A stretch of 64,000 bases of DNA from Mesorhizobium sp. C432A. GTDB lineage: Bacteria; Pseudomonadota; Alphaproteobacteria; Rhizobiales; Rhizobiaceae. A program made the translations under genes and the position numbers. Below are positions 34,488 through 42,546 of the stretch, piece after piece. Each line of letters starts with the position of its first letter. Positions within the stretch are counted from its first letter, which is position 1. The stretch lies in the NCBI RefSeq assembly GCF_030323145.1, contig NZ_CP100470.1, positions 1,674,001-1,738,000 on the forward strand, written 5' to 3'. The notes beneath the pieces are model-generated. The model made no database searches, had not been told where the DNA came from, and saw nothing but the letters and a program-made list of their open reading frames with translations.

Positions 34488-35096
34488 ATGCAGCATGAGA
34501 ACGATCAGGGCGGACAGCCCACCGATTTCGACAAGGCGAAAAGCGACGTCTCCGACAGACTTCGCCAGGAAAATGAGCGTGCCAGCGAGTTGCTTCACGA
34601 CGCGCGGGACGAGGTGACCCGTAAGGCTGGCGACTATGCATCTGAAGCCACGCAGGTCATCTCCGACAAGGCGGAGGAGGCGCAGCGCGACATCGGATCG
34701 AGCTTGGCGGCGTTGGGTGGTGCACTGCGAGCGGCCAGCGATCACCTTGCCAGCAACGATGAAAGGAACGCATCGAAATTCGCTTTGGATGCTGCCAGTG
34801 GCCTTGAGCGGCTTTCATCGTCCTTGAAACAGAAGCCCTTTAGCCAAGTCCTTGATGACGTGCAGTCCTTCGGCCGGCAAAATCCCGGTGTCCTGCTTGC
34901 GGGATCGGTGTTGGCCGGATTGGCTCTCGGGCGGTTCATCAAGGCTTCTCCGCCGGCAACGCCCGATTCTGAGGCCGCTCCGGGAGGCCTCAGATCACAC
35001 ACCGATCAGCCACAGGGTTGGTCCGCTGATCGTCCACAAGATTTTGGCGTGGTCGGCGATGATGGCGCCACGCAGATCGCGGAGCAGGACAGATGA
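34488..35096 (+). CDS. Nutrient-deprivation-induced-like stress protein
   Basis: This 202-residue protein is mostly alpha-helical and charged (DKAKSDVSDRLRQENERASELL, then DYASEATQVISDKAEEAQRD). It has one hydrophobic segment near residues 143-160 (NPGVLLAGSVLAGLALGRFI) and a flexible tail. This matches rhizobial proteins annotated as nutrient-deprivation-induced. It probably anchors in the membrane and exposes a coiled coil. The ATG at 34488 lies eight bases after the micro-protein stop. Its stop overlaps the next start. Confidence 0.72.
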   Translation: MQHENDQGGQPTDFDKAKSDVSDRLRQENERASELLHDARDEVTRKAGDYASEATQVISDKAEEAQRDIGSSLAALGGALRAASDHLASNDERNASKFALDAASGLERLSSSLKQKPFSQVLDDVQSFGRQNPGVLLAGSVLAGLALGRFIKASPPATPDSEAAPGGLRSHTDQPQGWSADRPQDFGVVGDDGATQIAEQDR

Positions 35097-35485
35097 ACAA
35101 CCAGGACAATCCCAGCCTTGCCGGGCTAGTCACCGATTTGGCCCAGAATGTAACCACTCTGGTGCAAACCGAGGCGAGGCTGTTTCGGGCCGAGCTCTCT
35201 GAAAAGCTTACCAAAGCCGGAGCAGGTGCCGCGGAAGTGCTGGGCGGCGCGATTTGCCTGCTCGCCGCGCTCTTGGTGTTGCTGCAGGCGCTCATTATCG
35301 CACTGACGCGGGCAGGGCTTGGCGCGGGGTGGTCTTCCCTGCTGGTCGGTGTGGTCGTGGCGGTCCTCGGCGTCATCCTGCTGCGGACCGGGACGGCCAG
35401 CATGGCGCCTTCGGAACTTACCCCCGACCGGACCCAGGGACAGCTGAAGCGCGACGCGAGCGCGATTAAGGAACAGGTGAGATGA
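35093..35485 (+). CDS. Phage-holin-like / YqjE-family membrane protein
   Basis: This 130-residue protein has an N-terminal amphipathic part (VTDLAQNVTTLVQTEARLFRAEL) and two membrane helices (GGAICLLAALLVLLQALIIAL and SLLVGVVVAVLGVILLR). It matches the actinobacterial/proteobacterial putative holin (YqjE) family. It is not evidence of a prophage: no phage genes are nearby. It overlaps both neighbours by four bases (ATGA), so the operon is translationally coupled. Confidence 0.8.
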   Translation: MNNQDNPSLAGLVTDLAQNVTTLVQTEARLFRAELSEKLTKAGAGAAEVLGGAICLLAALLVLLQALIIALTRAGLGAGWSSLLVGVVVAVLGVILLRTGTASMAPSELTPDRTQGQLKRDASAIKEQVR

Positions 35486-36324
35486 AAGAGAAATCCGCAG
35501 CCGAACTTGAACGCGAGGCCGAGGGGGCGCGCGCCCGGGTGATGGAGACCGCCGAATCCATTCGAGGCAAGATGACGCCGGGACAATTGCTGGATGAGTT
35601 CACCGGGCTGTTCTCGGGAGGGGAGAGCGCGGCCATGCTCAGCAATCTCAGAACGCAGGTCCGAGACAATCCTTTGCCGGTCACCATGGTGGGCGCAGGT
35701 CTGGCCTGGCTGATGTTCGGCAGCGGTGCCTCAAACACCGCCCACCGTTCGGCTGGCTATCCATTGCCTTCAGCGCCGGGACGACATGATGTAGCAGGGG
35801 AGCGCGGCGGTTTGGGCGGCACGCTCTCCGACGCCGCGGAATCGCTCTCCTCAAGCGCTACCAGCGTCGGCGACACCATATCGAGCACCGCAAGAGCCGC
35901 TGCGGCGGGTCTGACGGGAAGCGCTGCCAATGCAAGCTCGACGACTGGGGACATGGCGGCGAAAGCCAGCCGCTCCGCGCAAGATCTGTTGGAGGACCAA
36001 CCCTTGGCCGTAGCGGCCGTCGGTCTCGCCATCGGCGCCGCTATAGGTGCAATGCTGCCCCATACCGCAACGGAGGACGAGCAACTAGGCGCCTATGGCG
36101 ACAAGCTTCGCGATTCCGCCGAAACTTTGCTCAATAGGGGCCTCGATGAGGCCAAGCAGGTCGCCGCCGAAGCCTATGAGACCATCAAGCAGGAAGCTGG
36201 CCGGCAAGATATGGAAGCAGACACGATAGCCGATCAGCTCGGCGAGATCGTGAAGTCCACAGCAGACAAGACCGAGCATGCCGTGCGCGAACGAATTTCC
36301 GATACGTCTCAGCGCCAAACCTAG
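35482..36324 (+). CDS. DUF3618-containing stress protein (YqjD/ElaB-like)
   Basis: The 280-residue protein begins with a DUF3618 domain (AAELEREAEGARARVMETAE) and a hydrophobic segment near residue 70 (VTMVGAGLAWLMFG). A long Ala/Ser-rich helical stretch follows. A second glycine-zipper-like segment (AVAAVGLAIGAAIGAML, about 170-190) precedes a charged helical C-terminus. YqjD-like proteins tether ribosomes to the membrane in stationary phase; a similar role here is inference. It is the last gene of the EcfG-type operon. Confidence 0.75.
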   Translation: MKEKSAAELEREAEGARARVMETAESIRGKMTPGQLLDEFTGLFSGGESAAMLSNLRTQVRDNPLPVTMVGAGLAWLMFGSGASNTAHRSAGYPLPSAPGRHDVAGERGGLGGTLSDAAESLSSSATSVGDTISSTARAAAAGLTGSAANASSTTGDMAAKASRSAQDLLEDQPLAVAAVGLAIGAAIGAMLPHTATEDEQLGAYGDKLRDSAETLLNRGLDEAKQVAAEAYETIKQEAGRQDMEADTIADQLGEIVKSTADKTEHAVRERISDTSQRQT

Positions 36325-36348
36325 CTTGATGATCCTGGATCAACGATA

Positions 36349-36373
36349 GCCGGCCTCTCCAGAAAGGGGCCGG
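36349..36373 (+). terminator. Possible terminator after the stress operon
   Basis: GCCGGCC and GGCCGGT pair around an 11-base loop 25 bases after the last stop codon. There is no clear T-run, so it may only be an mRNA-stabilising hairpin. Nothing further is recognised up to 36600. Confidence 0.4.
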
Positions 36374-36600
36374 TGTTGTCCGTCAAACGGTGACCCGCTC
36401 GAGTCACTTCAGAGCCGTGTGCGGACTGATGTCCCTTGCCGATAGTAATCCAGCGGATCAGGTTCTCTGGATTGTTGGCCAACCCGCCGCCGATAAGACG
36501 CGGTCAGCAAAACTGGCATCTAGGCGAGGACCGACATTGCACTTGAAGTTCGCAGACCGAGGATGCCGGTCCGCTCTGGGACGTAGGGCGACACCCCACT

Positions 36601-36846
36601 TCACCCCCCAGCCAGCCGCGGCAGCAGAAAAATCTCCGCCCCCGGCGGCAGTTCCTTCGACCACGTATCGCGATAAATCGTCCCGTCGATCGCCACCGCG
36701 ATGCCCTTCTCGATCCAGGGCTCGATGCCGGGATACTGTTCAGCCAGTTTCCTGAACAGCTCCCTGATGTCCTTGGCCTCGACCTCGACCTTGCTCTGGC
36801 CGCCGGCGAGCTGGCCCAGCGCGCCCCAGAGCGTCACTTCGACCAT
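36601..36846 (-). CDS. MoaD/ThiS-family sulfur-carrier-like protein
   Basis: This 81-residue beta-grasp protein ends in Gly-Gly (PRLAGG), the carboxyl terminus that is thiocarboxylated in MoaD and ThiS. The body (VEVTLWGALGQLAGGQ, AIDGTIYRDTW, ELPPGAEIFLLP) fits the MoaD side of the family. It lies 24 bases downstream of a molybdenum hydroxylase operon on the same strand. It may supply sulfur for molybdopterin synthesis dedicated to that enzyme. Confidence 0.8.
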   Translation of the reverse strand: MVEVTLWGALGQLAGGQSKVEVEAKDIRELFRKLAEQYPGIEPWIEKGIAVAIDGTIYRDTWSKELPPGAEIFLLPRLAGG

Positions 36847-36870
36847 TAGGGCAAGAACCTCATTTTCGCC

Positions 36871-39135
36871 CTAGCCTCCCCGTTCCGCCTCGATCGCGGC
36901 GAGAACCCGTGGCGGCGACATCGGGATGTGGGTCATGCGCACGCCGGCGGCGTTCGAAACCGCGTTGGCGATCGCCGCCAGCGGCGGCACGATCGAGGTT
37001 TCGCCGACGCCGCGCACGCCATAGGGGTGGTTGGGATTGGGTATCTCGAGGATCTGCGTGTCGATCATCGGCAGGTCCGAGCAGACCGGGATGCGGTAGT
37101 CGAGGAAGCCGGCGTTCTGGAGACGCCCATCCTTTCCGTAGATGTACTCCTCGTTAAGCGCCCAGCCGATGCCTTGCGCGGCGCCGCCTTGGTACTGGCC
37201 CTCGACATAGGTGGGGTGCACCGCCTTGCCGGCATCCTGGATCACCGTGTAGCGGATCACCCTGGTCGAGCCGGTATCGGGGTCGACCTCGATGTCGCAT
37301 ATATGGGTGGCGAAGGAGACGCCGGCGCCGTCGGCGACGAGCTCGCTGTGGCCGGCGATCGGCCCGCCGGTCTTGCCGGACGCGGCGGCGATCTCCTTCA
37401 GCGACAGGGCTGCAAGATTGCCGTACTTCTCGCCCTTGGCGATGGCGTGGCCGTTTTCCCAGACCACGTCGTCGACGGGGATGTCCCACGTCTGGGCGGC
37501 GCGCTCACGCAGGATCTTGATGGCGTTGCGGGCGGCCGAGATGGTCGCCATCGAGGACGAGAAGGTGCCGCGGCTGCCGTCGGTCATGTCGTTGTAGCCG
37601 AGCGAGGACGTGTCGGCGACCACCGCCTTGAGCTGGGCATAGTCGATGCCGAGCTCCTCCGCCGCCACCAGCGACAGCGACGCGCGCGAACCGCCTACGT
37701 CCACCGTGCCGACGGCCAGCGACACCGAGCCGTCCATGCCGATGTTCAGGTCCACGCAGGTCTGGCCACCGAAGTTGAACCAGAAGCCGCAAGCCATGCC
37801 GCGGCCCTGGTTCTTGCCCAGCGGGGCCTTCATGTGCGGATGGTGCTTGGCCGCCTCCAGCGTCGGGCCGATGCCGATCGGGCCGTAGACCGGGCCATAG
37901 GAGGACCTGGTGCCTTCCTGCGCGGCGTTCTTGATGCGGAACTCGACCGGATCCATGCCGAGTTCCTTGGCCAGCTCGTCGACGGCACTTTCCACCGCGA
38001 AAGCCGCCATCGGTGCGGAGGGCGCGCGGTAGGCCGCGGTCTTCGGCCGGTTGACCAGCACTTCGAAGCCGACCGTCTTGACGTTGTCGAGCTTGTAGCA
38101 GGCGAATGCCGTCATGGCGCCGATCTCGGCCCAGGTGCCGGCATAGGGACCGCTGGTGTAGCGCAGCGTCGCTTCGGCGGCGGTGATGGTGCCGTCCTTG
38201 CGAGCGCCGATCTTCACGTCGATCGAGGTGGCGCTGGTCGGACCCGAGGCGCGGAACACCTCGTCGCGGGTCATGACGAGCTTCACCGGCCGTCCCGCCT
38301 TGCGCGACAAAGCCAGCGCCACCGGCTCGGCCCAGACATGGGTCTTGCCGCCGAAGCCGCCGCCGATTTCCGACGAGGTGACGCGCAGCTTCGAGGCTTC
38401 CAGCCCGAGCAGTTGCGCGCAATGCTGGCGGTAGACGAAATGGCCCTGCGTGCAGACCCAGAGGTCGGCGGTGCCGTCGGACGAGACGCTCGCAACGCAG
38501 GCGTGCGGCTCGATATAGCCCTGATGCGTCTGTTCGGTCTTGAAGGAGCGCTCGACGATGACATCGGCGTGGCCAAAGCCCTGATGGACATCGCCATGGC
38601 CGAACTGGCTGCGCTTGGTGACGTTGGACGGCTTTACCGGCTTTTCCTCGAGACCCTCGGTGAAGATGGTGTCGTTGATCAAGGGGGCGGTGTGCTTCAT
38701 CGCCTCGTCGACATCGGTGACATGCGGCAACAGCTCGTATTCGACCTCGATGAGCTTCAGCGCCTGCCTGGCCGTGCGGGCATCGACGGCGGCGACCGCG
38801 GCCACGGCGTGGCCGTCATAGAGCGCCTTGCCGCGCGCCATGCAATTGTCGAGGACGTCGTACATGGCGGCATCGCCATCGGTGAGATCGGGCAGGTCGG
38901 CGGCGGTGATCACCGCTTTCACGCCGGGGAGCTTTTCCGCCTTCGAGGTGTCGATCTTGAGGATTTTCGCGTGGGCGTGCGGGCTGCGCAGAACACGCCC
39001 GACCAGCTGTCCAGCCATGTTGAAGTCGGCGCCGTAGCGGGCGCGTCCGGTCACCTTGTCGACGCCGTCGGGACGGATAGGCCGCGTGCCGACGGATGAG
39101 AATTTGCGGCCCGAAAAGCGTGGATCGAAGTTCAT
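36871..39135 (-). CDS. Molybdenum hydroxylase, molybdopterin-binding large subunit
   Basis: This 754-residue subunit belongs to the xanthine dehydrogenase / aldehyde oxidase family. It binds the molybdenum cofactor and carries the active site. Landmarks are RPDGVDKVTGRARYGADF, GGGFGGKTHVWAEPVAL, the loop TAAYRAPSAPMAAFAVE and the C-terminal GVRGVGETSIVPPLAAIANAV. The loop is not the AYRCSFR of true CO dehydrogenase, so CO is an unlikely substrate; a heterocycle or aldehyde is more likely. The ATG at 39135 overlaps the iron-sulfur subunit stop (ATGA). Confidence 0.88.
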   Translation of the reverse strand: MNFDPRFSGRKFSSVGTRPIRPDGVDKVTGRARYGADFNMAGQLVGRVLRSPHAHAKILKIDTSKAEKLPGVKAVITAADLPDLTDGDAAMYDVLDNCMARGKALYDGHAVAAVAAVDARTARQALKLIEVEYELLPHVTDVDEAMKHTAPLINDTIFTEGLEEKPVKPSNVTKRSQFGHGDVHQGFGHADVIVERSFKTEQTHQGYIEPHACVASVSSDGTADLWVCTQGHFVYRQHCAQLLGLEASKLRVTSSEIGGGFGGKTHVWAEPVALALSRKAGRPVKLVMTRDEVFRASGPTSATSIDVKIGARKDGTITAAEATLRYTSGPYAGTWAEIGAMTAFACYKLDNVKTVGFEVLVNRPKTAAYRAPSAPMAAFAVESAVDELAKELGMDPVEFRIKNAAQEGTRSSYGPVYGPIGIGPTLEAAKHHPHMKAPLGKNQGRGMACGFWFNFGGQTCVDLNIGMDGSVSLAVGTVDVGGSRASLSLVAAEELGIDYAQLKAVVADTSSLGYNDMTDGSRGTFSSSMATISAARNAIKILRERAAQTWDIPVDDVVWENGHAIAKGEKYGNLAALSLKEIAAASGKTGGPIAGHSELVADGAGVSFATHICDIEVDPDTGSTRVIRYTVIQDAGKAVHPTYVEGQYQGGAAQGIGWALNEEYIYGKDGRLQNAGFLDYRIPVCSDLPMIDTQILEIPNPNHPYGVRGVGETSIVPPLAAIANAVSNAAGVRMTHIPMSPPRVLAAIEAERGG

Positions 39136-39617
39136 GCGTGTGCTCCCTTCATCACGTTGGCCGCATCCTGCACCGCGCGCACGATCTTGTCGTAGCCGGT
39201 GCAGCGGCAGAGGTTTCCGGCGAGGCCGAAGCGGATTTCTTCCTCGGTCGGATCGGGGTTCTTGGCCAGGAGGTCCTTCGCCGCGATCAGGAAGCCCGGC
39301 GTGCAGATGCCGCATTGCAAGGCTGCGTGTTCGAGGAATTTCTGCTGCAGCGGATGCAACTGATCGCCATGCGCCATGCCTTCGACGGTCTCGATATGCC
39401 GGCCTTCGGCTTCAGCGCCAAGCACAAGGCAGGAGCAGACCAGCCGATTGTCGAGAATGATCGAGCAGGCGCCGCAGTCGCCCGTGCCGCAGCCTTCCTT
39501 GGCGCCGGTCAGGCCGAGCCGATCGCGCAGGACGTCGAGCAACGTCTCGTCGGGCTGGCAAAGGTATTCGACGTGATCGCCGTTGATTGTCGTTGAAACT
39601 GCTACACCGGCCATCAT
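39132..39617 (-). CDS. Molybdenum hydroxylase, 2Fe-2S small subunit
   Basis: This 161-residue electron-transfer subunit carries two 2Fe-2S clusters. The N-terminal plant-type cluster is in GCGTGDCGACSIILDNRLVCSC, and the second is in QCGICTPGFLIA and NLCRCTGYDKIV. It passes electrons from molybdopterin to the FAD subunit. AGGAGG lies just before the first of two adjacent ATG codons. It overlaps both neighbouring genes by four bases, indicating one coupled operon. Confidence 0.93.
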   Translation of the reverse strand: MMAGVAVSTTINGDHVEYLCQPDETLLDVLRDRLGLTGAKEGCGTGDCGACSIILDNRLVCSCLVLGAEAEGRHIETVEGMAHGDQLHPLQQKFLEHAALQCGICTPGFLIAAKDLLAKNPDPTEEEIRFGLAGNLCRCTGYDKIVRAVQDAANVMKGAHA

Positions 39618-40474
39618 TTGCCTCCTGCGCGTGCGTAGGCGGTCGTCGCGGCCCGTCCGGCCAGCACGCCCGCAACTTTTCGTCTGAACTCGATGGTACC
39701 GCGCTTGTCGTCGATGGGGCGGCAGGCCCCAGCGCAGATCTTGGCGAGCCGCTCAAGTGCCGCCTCATCCAGCTTCCTGCCGATGAGAGCCTCGGCTGCT
39801 TCTTCCACCAGAAGCACGGTCGGGGCCGCGGCGCCCAGCGCGACGCGGGCGGCTGTTATGACGCCATGCTCGTCGAGCGTCAGCTTCACGCCGGCGCTGA
39901 CCACCGCGATGTCCATCTCGGTGCGCGGAATGAATCTGAGGTAGGCGTCGCCCGAACGCGGCGCGCGCTTGTCGAGCAGGATCGCCTCGACGATCTCACC
40001 CTTGGTGAGCGAGGTCTTGCCAGGCCCGATCGGCACAGCCTCGACCGGAATGGTGCGCTTGCCCGAGGGACCGGCAACCGCGGCCTTTGCGGCGGCGGCC
40101 ACCAAGGCCGGGACGCTGTCGGCGGCCGGCGATGCGTTGCACAGATTGCCAACGATGGTGCAGCGGCCCTGGACCTGCTTGGAGCCGATCAGCTTCGCCG
40201 CTTCGACGACACCGGGCCAGGCCTTCTTCAGAACCGAGCTCTCGCCCAGGACGGCGCAGGGGACGGCGGCGCCGATGCTGAAGCCGTCGGCCGTCTCCCT
40301 GATCTCGCTCAAGCCCTCGATCGCCTTGATGTCGACGATCAGGTCGGGATTGACAAACCCGCCCTTCATCCGAACGAGGAGGTCACTGCCTCCAGCGAGA
40401 ATGGCTGATGTGCCGGAAGCGTCGGCCAGCAGGCCAACGGCGTCTTCGATTGAAAGCGGACGTATGTAACGCAT
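39614..40474 (-). CDS. Molybdenum hydroxylase, FAD-binding medium subunit
   Basis: This 286-residue flavoprotein of the CoxM/CutM type has FAD-binding motifs AILAGGSDLLVRMK near residue 25 and TIVGNLCNASPAADSVPAL near 105. The C-terminal domain is of the CO-dehydrogenase flavoprotein type. The ATG at 40474 has GGGGAGA immediately upstream. It is the first gene of the hydroxylase operon, order FAD, 2Fe-2S, molybdopterin, MoaD. About 110 bases separate it from the SDR gene on the same strand. Confidence 0.92.
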   Translation of the reverse strand: MRYIRPLSIEDAVGLLADASGTSAILAGGSDLLVRMKGGFVNPDLIVDIKAIEGLSEIRETADGFSIGAAVPCAVLGESSVLKKAWPGVVEAAKLIGSKQVQGRCTIVGNLCNASPAADSVPALVAAAAKAAVAGPSGKRTIPVEAVPIGPGKTSLTKGEIVEAILLDKRAPRSGDAYLRFIPRTEMDIAVVSAGVKLTLDEHGVITAARVALGAAAPTVLLVEEAAEALIGRKLDEAALERLAKICAGACRPIDDKRGTIEFRRKVAGVLAGRAATTAYARAGGK

Positions 40475-40584
40475 CGTCTCCCCTTGGTGATGGTGATCTC
40501 GCCGACCGTTATAAACAGTCTCCTCATAATGACCATCCGGTTGCTGATTTCCAGCGATTGGGCCAGCACCGCGAGAGATTTTGT

Positions 40585-41541
40585 CTAGGCGGCGTCTTTT
40601 GCACGGTCGAGGCTGATGCCGATGTCCTTCAAGGCCTCGGCCACGGCCTCGTCCAGCGGGGTGTGCGGGACTTCGCCGATGATGCCTTCCAGCCGGTCGG
40701 ACACGAGCCGGTGCGGTTCGAAGCGCAGATAGGACATCGAGACGATCTCGCGCCACATCGCCACGAACGGGCTGCCGGCGCGCAGCACCCACCAGGGCAT
40801 GAAGGTCAGTTTCAGCGGGCGGCCAAGCGCCTTCTCGGCCGCGGCCTTGATGTCCATGTCGGTGACGGCGTGGCCGGGGAAGTTGAGCGTCTCAAAGAAG
40901 CCGAGCTTGCCCTGATTACGCGCCAGGCCGACGAAGCCGATGGCGAAGTCCGGCAAATAGGCCCATTCGTGCACGAGGTTGGCGGGGCCAGGCGCTGTGT
41001 AGACGTCCTTGTTCATCTTGGCGGTGACGACGAGGTCGAACCATGATCCGCTGCCGGTGCCGCCGAAGAAATCGCCGGCGCGCAGGATGATGGTGCGGAC
41101 GCGGCCGGCATTGGCCTCGCGGCGAAACAGCGCTTCCATGGCGCAGCGGATGCGGCCCTTCTCGGTGGTCGGGCGGAACGGCGTGTCTTCCGTGACGAGC
41201 TGAGGCATCGGCGAGCCGTAATTATAGACGGTGCCGGGGAAAAGTTGCAGCGCGCCATTGGCATGGCAGGCGGCCATGACGTTCTCCGCCATCGGCAGGC
41301 ATTTGCCCCAGTCGGTGTAGATCGGGTTGAGACCGTTGAAGACGATGTCGACACCCTGCGTGGCGCGGATCAGCGCCTCGCGGTCGAGTGCATCTCCGGT
41401 GACGGCGGTGGCGCCCTTGAGTTCGGCCGGCACCTTGCCGGTGCGGGTGACGGCGCGGACGTCGAAACCGGCGTCGATGAAGGCCTTGCCAACCACGCGG
41501 CCGAGCCGGCCATTGGCGCCTAGAATTGCGATCTTGGTCAT
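40585..41541 (-). CDS. NAD(P)-binding SDR/NmrA-type protein
   Basis: This 318-residue Rossmann-fold protein has the dinucleotide motif ILGANGRLGRVVGKAFIDAG at the N-terminus. The later sequence (VFNGLNPIYTDW, PGTVYNYGSP, RAGDFFGG) is like atypical extended short-chain dehydrogenases that lack a fully canonical YxxxK. The substrate is unknown. The ATG at 41541 has GGAGAAG upstream. It is divergent from a LysR gene, which probably regulates it. Confidence 0.8.
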   Translation of the reverse strand: MTKIAILGANGRLGRVVGKAFIDAGFDVRAVTRTGKVPAELKGATAVTGDALDREALIRATQGVDIVFNGLNPIYTDWGKCLPMAENVMAACHANGALQLFPGTVYNYGSPMPQLVTEDTPFRPTTEKGRIRCAMEALFRREANAGRVRTIILRAGDFFGGTGSGSWFDLVVTAKMNKDVYTAPGPANLVHEWAYLPDFAIGFVGLARNQGKLGFFETLNFPGHAVTDMDIKAAAEKALGRPLKLTFMPWWVLRAGSPFVAMWREIVSMSYLRFEPHRLVSDRLEGIIGEVPHTPLDEAVAEALKDIGISLDRAKDAA

Positions 41542-41583
41542 TTTTCTTCTCCGTGTCTGTGTTTGCACGGCGAATATGATGCG

Positions 41584-41638
41584 TTCATACGCGAATGAAA
41601 ATTGACTATGGATGCAGATTTGTTATTCATAAATGAAT
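41584..41638. promoter_or_regulatory. Two TTCAT/ATGAA palindromes in the SDR-LysR promoter region
   Basis: TTCAT-N6-ATGAA at 41584-41599 and the perfect palindrome ATTCATAAATGAAT at 41625-41638 share the half-site TTCAT. The second overlaps the LysR start codon. LysR regulators bind paired sites of this kind between divergent genes and often repress themselves. Confidence 0.5.
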
Positions 41639-42546
41639 GGAAGACATCGACTGGAACCTGATCAAGAGTTTCGTCACCGTGGCGGAGACCGGCAGCCTGT
41701 CGGCCGCGGCGCGCAAACTGTCGGCCAGCCAACCGACGCTCGGGCGTCACATCGGTGAGCTCGAACAGGCGTTGGGCGTCACCTTGTTCCGGCGCGGGCG
41801 GCGCGGCTATGCACTGACGGAAGCAGGCGCCACGCTGTTCGAACGCGGCAGAGCGGTGAGCGAGCAGGCGAGCGCGTTCTCACTATTGGCATTGGGCTCG
41901 GTCGAGGCGATCGAAGGCACGGTGCGCATTGCCGCCAGCGAGGTGGTGGCGGCCTATGTGCTGCCGAGGATGACGGCGCGGCTCGGCATCGAGGAACCCG
42001 GCATCGAGGTCGAGATCGTCGCCTCGAACCAGGTCGAGAACCTGCTGCGAAGGGATGCCGACATCGCCATCCGCATGGTCAAGCCGGCGCAGAACGAGCT
42101 GACGGCGCGCAAGGTCTGCGATATCAAGCTCTGCTGCTGCGCGGCGAAATCCTATCTCGACAGGCACGGACGCCCGCTCAAGCCTGCGGACCTTCTCGAC
42201 CATCCGCTGATCGGCTTCGACCGCAGCGACGAGATGATCCGGGGCTTTACCCAGGCCGGCATCCCCGTCACCCGAAGCAGTTTCCGCTTCAGGACCGACA
42301 ACCAGATCGTTCTGTGGGAAGCGCTGCGGGCGGGAAACGGCGTCGGTCTTGGCCAGGAGCCGCTGGCGGACAGCGACCCGTCGCTGGAGAAAACTGCTGC
42401 TCGGCCTGCCACTGCCCAGCCTGCCGGTGTGGCTGGCCATGCATCGCGACGTGCGCACCAGCGTGCGCATCCGCCGCGTAGCGGATTTCCTCTACGAGGA
42501 GCTGAAGCGCTATTCGGCGGGGGCGGCCGCGAATTCGGCGCGGTGA
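41637..42546 (+). pseudogene. LysR-family regulator interrupted by a +1 frameshift
   Basis: The N-terminal helix-turn-helix is intact (NLIKSFVTVAETGSLSAAARKLSASQPTLGRHI), and the effector domain proceeds to GNGVGLGQEPLADSDPSLEK. At the A-run 42390-42393 the frame shifts by one. The expected ending (LLLGLPLPSLPVWLAMHRDV, then RIRRVADFLYEELKRY) is in another frame and stops at 42546. In the original frame translation would run on to about 43088, antisense to the MFS gene, which is not credible. This is either a real inactivation or a homopolymer sequencing error. The intact length would be about 302 residues. Confidence 0.82.

Noticed and set aside
35093..35485. Prophage remnant because of a holin-like protein
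   Set aside because: The protein belongs to the YqjE-like family found in stress operons, and no other phage gene is nearby.
36928..39099. A 723-codon open frame antisense to the molybdenum hydroxylase large subunit
   Set aside because: It is the mirror of a well-supported gene in GC-rich DNA. Its protein is a low-complexity Arg/Gly/Val mix without recognisable domains.
36871..40474. Carbon monoxide dehydrogenase (coxMSL)
   Set aside because: The gene order and subunits fit the superfamily, but the active-site loop lacks the AYRCSFR motif of CO-oxidising enzymes.
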